This document shows positions 62,067 through 64,000 of a stretch of 64,000 nt of DNA, piece by piece. Under the pieces are notes generated by a model. It did not search any database. It was not told where the DNA came from and saw nothing but the letters and a program-made list of their open reading frames with translations. Source of the DNA: JAKACA01 sp963769255 (lineage in GTDB: Bacteria > Actinomycetota > Acidimicrobiia > Acidimicrobiales > Bog-793). Location of the stretch: assembly GCA_963769255.1 (NCBI GenBank), contig CAVYKV010000003.1:496001-560000 (forward strand). Reading direction: 5' to 3'. Position numbers and translations under genes: made by a program. Each line of letters begins with the position of its first letter. Position 1 is the first letter of the stretch.

Positions 62067-62783
62067 TCAATCGAGCCCCACGTCGCCCAGCACGCGCTCG
62101 GCGTCGCCGACGATCCCGCTGTAGAAGGGCCCGAACTCGGCGTAGAGGGCCGAACCCTCGTCGAAGCGCATCCGGTAGACGCACTCCTTCAGGTCGTCGG
62201 GGTGCACGCCGAACAGCGTGACGCCCCACTCGTAGTCGTCGAGGCCCGTCGAGCCCGTCACGAGCTGCAGGACCCGGCCGCGGAACTCCCGGCCGACGGC
62301 GCCGTGCCCCTGCATGAGTCGCAACCGGTCCTCGAAGGGGAGGCGGTACCAGTTCTCGGCGCCGGGGGAGCGGCGCTTGGACATGGGGTAGAAGCAGAAC
62401 GCCCGCATGCCGTCCGGCGGGAGGACGGGGTAGAGGCGGGCATGGCGCATCTGGTCGGGGAGGCCCGCCGCGTACTCCGAGACCTCCGTGAGCGACACGT
62501 ACGAGTCGACGACGGCCACGCCGGTCCGTTGCAGGTGGGTCTGCAAGGCGCGCAGCACCCGCAGGTCGGGGCCGAGACCGAGGACGCAGAGATCCGCCTT
62601 GTGCCCGATCATGGCTGCCGTGACGACTTGATGGTCGGCCTTGCGCGCGGTGTCGATGGCTTCGAGGACGTCGGCCAGCCGCGGCCGGGCGGTCGTCTCC
62701 GAGACCGGCTCGGGCGTCGCCCGGCAGAAGAGGTGCACGACGTTCCAGCCGATCGTCGGCGTCACCGGGGCGTCCGAGCTCAC
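62067..62783 (-). CDS. hemQ: Coproheme decarboxylase HemQ (ChdC), chlorite dismutase family
   Basis: Last step of the coproporphyrin-dependent haem pathway used by Gram-positive bacteria: converts coproheme to haem b with peroxide. 238 residues; family text includes YPVLPPDGMRAFCFYPMSKR, NWYRLPFEDRLRLMQGHGAV with the proximal His, and GSTGLDDYEWGVTLFG. GTG start at 62781-62783. Head of a hemQ-larE pair, divergent from the L,D-transpeptidase gene. Confidence 0.92.
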   Translation of the reverse strand: MSSDAPVTPTIGWNVVHLFCRATPEPVSETTARPRLADVLEAIDTARKADHQVVTAAMIGHKADLCVLGLGPDLRVLRALQTHLQRTGVAVVDSYVSLTEVSEYAAGLPDQMRHARLYPVLPPDGMRAFCFYPMSKRRSPGAENWYRLPFEDRLRLMQGHGAVGREFRGRVLQLVTGSTGLDDYEWGVTLFGVHPDDLKECVYRMRFDEGSALYAEFGPFYSGIVGDAERVLGDVGLD

Positions 62784-62867
62784 GCCCGCAGTCTACGGAG
62801 CTGCCCGAACAGCGATACGTGACGACCGCCACCAGGGCGAAGACATCGCTCGATAGTGTCGGCCGCC

Positions 62868-63653
62868 ATGCGGGAGCGGGCAGCACGCCGCCGGGCTCGC
62901 CCGGCCTCGGCCCTCACGGTGCTCGTCGCCGGGGTGGCCCTGTCCGTCGCGGCTGTTCCGGCGTCGGGTGCTCCGCCGGCGGCCCGTGCCGCCCCTGGCG
63001 CCGCCGCTCGGCCGGCCCGGAGGTGTGCCGTCAACCTGGCCGGTGAGCTCGCCAGCACGGGCCCCGCCCGGCAGCTCGTCACCGTGGTGGCGAAGGACCC
63101 GCGCTCCACCTATGCCGACGTCACCACCTGGCAGCGACGCGACGGGTGCTGGGTGCGGGCCGCCGGTCCCTTCGCCGCCCGCGTCGGCGTGTCCGGCATC
63201 TCGCAGCACAAGGTCGAAGGTGACGGCACGACCCCGGCGGGCATCTTCGGCGTCGGTCCGGTCATGTACGGCAACGCCGCCAACCCGGGCGTTCACTACC
63301 CCTATCACCGCCTCGTGTGCGGTGACTGGTGGGACGAGGTCCCGTCCTCGCGCTGGTACAACTCCTTCCGGCACGTCGCCTGCGGCTCCCGGCCCAGCTG
63401 GACCTACGGGGACTCCGAGGCGCTCTGGACGGAGACGACGGCCTATGGGAGCTTCGCCTGGATCGAGTACAACACCGACCCCGTCGTGCCAGGGCGGGGC
63501 TCGGCCATCTTCCTGCACGACGGCTTCACCCATGCCACCGCCGGCTGCGTGAGCCTGCATCCCGGTGAGCTGGACACCGTCCTCGACTGGCTCCGTGCCG
63601 ATGACGACCCCCGTGTCATCATCGGGACTGGAGCCGAGGTGCGCCACTACTGA
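62868..63653 (+). CDS. Secreted L,D-transpeptidase-fold (YkuD-like) protein
   Basis: 261 residues from ATG 62868. A basic start and hydrophobic signal (TVLVAGVALSVAAVPASGAP) lead to an exported protein. The catalytic motif is recognisable as FLHDGFTHATAGCVSLHPGE (HxnGCVSL), with Cys as nucleophile. L,D-transpeptidases cross-link peptidoglycan; the text GVSGISQHKVEGDGTTPAGI fits the YkuD substrate strand. Substrate not proven. A strong hairpin terminator follows. Confidence 0.87.
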   Translation: MRERAARRRARPASALTVLVAGVALSVAAVPASGAPPAARAAPGAAARPARRCAVNLAGELASTGPARQLVTVVAKDPRSTYADVTTWQRRDGCWVRAAGPFAARVGVSGISQHKVEGDGTTPAGIFGVGPVMYGNAANPGVHYPYHRLVCGDWWDEVPSSRWYNSFRHVACGSRPSWTYGDSEALWTETTAYGSFAWIEYNTDPVVPGRGSAIFLHDGFTHATAGCVSLHPGELDTVLDWLRADDDPRVIIGTGAEVRHY

Positions 63654-63684
63654 GCGTCGTGGTGGGCCGGTGCCCGCACGCGAC

Positions 63685-63710
63685 GGAGGGGCGCCCGTAG
63701 GCGCCCCTCC
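63685..63710. terminator. Bidirectional hairpin terminator
   Basis: GGAGGGGCGCC (63685-63695) and GGCGCCCCTCC (63700-63710) form a perfect 11-bp stem with a 4-base loop (CGTA) between two convergent genes. There is no long T-run on either side, so termination efficiency is uncertain. Confidence 0.7.
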
Positions 63711-63737
63711 CGACAGCTCGGGCCGAAGCCCGTGGAC

Positions 63738-64000
63738 TCAGAAGTCCTCCATCCCACCGCCGCCCGGCATGGCCGGGGCAGCGTCCTCGGGCTTGTCGAC
63801 GATGACGGCCTCGGTCGTGAGGAAGAGGGCGGCGATCGAGGCGGCGTTCTGCAGTGCCGAGCGCGTGACCTTGGCGGCGTCGATGACGCCGGCCTTGAAG
63901 AGGTCCTCGTACTCGCCCGTGGCGGCGTTCAGGCCGTGGCTCTGCTTGAGGCCCTTCACCTTCTCGGTGACGACCCCACCCTCGAGGCCGGCGTTGACGG
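63738..64000 (-). CDS. groEL: Chaperonin GroEL, C-terminal end (gene runs off the window)
   Basis: Partial: 87 codons of the 3' end remain. The text VNAGLEGGVVTEKVKGLKQS, YEDLFKAGVIDAAKVTRSAL and QNAASIAALFLTTEAVIVDK is the conserved C-terminal equatorial domain, ending PGGGGMEDF, the Gly/Met-type tail. GroEL folds proteins in the cytoplasm. Start and promoter (with any CIRCE or HspR site) lie beyond 64000. Confidence 0.96.
   Translation of the reverse strand, partial: VNAGLEGGVVTEKVKGLKQSHGLNAATGEYEDLFKAGVIDAAKVTRSALQNAASIAALFLTTEAVIVDKPEDAAPAMPGGGGMEDF

Overview
The window is high-GC (roughly 70%), densely packed, and rich in overlapping start/stop codons (ATGA, GTGA) and GTG/TTG starts. 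The gene content points to an actinobacterium: a SigR/RsrA-type redox sigma factor with zinc anti-sigma factor, CarD, ClpC, an F420-associated metalloprotease, HemQ and a PspC-domain two-component system. A deep lineage such as Acidimicrobiia is my inference from the gene mix, not something proved by the sequence.

Layout. 1-5.7 kb: a membrane-anchored beta-propeller protein, adenylate kinase, and a LuxR-type regulator with its PspC-domain sensor kinase, divergent from two small PspC/DUF1707 membrane proteins across a 20-bp perfect palindrome. 5.7-11.6 kb: an S9 peptidase with an apparent frameshift, a sterol-desaturase-like hydroxylase and a polar amino-acid ABC transporter. 11.7-15 kb: a TPR-CHAT protease preceded by a small predicted beta-sandwich partner. 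15-19.7 kb: MoxR/DUF58/transglutaminase trio. 19.8-20.7 kb: SigR-like sigma factor and RsrA-like anti-sigma factor. 20.8-32.8 kb: one long run of housekeeping genes (metalloprotease, tilS, hpt, folE, folP, a degenerate phosphatase-like gene, folB, folK, DUF2520, panC, nadB, nadC, coaX, lysS) for tRNA modification and for purine, folate, pantothenate/CoA and NAD supply. 32.8-44.4 kb: polyprenyl synthase, clpC (behind a SigR-like promoter), radA, carD, ispD, ispF, a very enlarged RlmB-type rRNA methyltransferase, citrate synthase. 44.5-49.7 kb: a four-gene operon (NUDIX, GNAT, hydrolase, Lon-N-like protein), an unusual membrane-tethered ECF sigma factor with an 11-residue repeat tail, ridA and a small Smr-domain gene.

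49.7-60.7 kb is an accessory island. A ~9.7 kb integrative mobilizable element sits at the 3' end of the smr gene between 23-bp near-identical direct repeats. It carries a tyrosine integrase, an excisionase-like HTH protein, a TrwC/TraA-type relaxase (frameshifted), a DUF433/DUF5615 toxin-antitoxin-like pair and a retron-like reverse transcriptase with a candidate msr-msd RNA just upstream. A second, decayed relative of the same element follows it (same left end, frameshifted nucleotidyltransferase, integrase 3' remnant, third att-like site), so this is a tandem insertion hotspot. 61.2-64 kb returns to the chromosome: larE, hemQ, an L,D-transpeptidase-fold protein and the C-terminal end of groEL at the window edge.

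Several genes show one- or two-base frame breaks (S9 peptidase, hpt/folE boundary, relaxase, left-end element gene, nucleotidyltransferase). Some lie in genes normally intact in the family, so sequencing or assembly indels must be weighed against real decay. No rRNA, tRNA or CRISPR array was seen.
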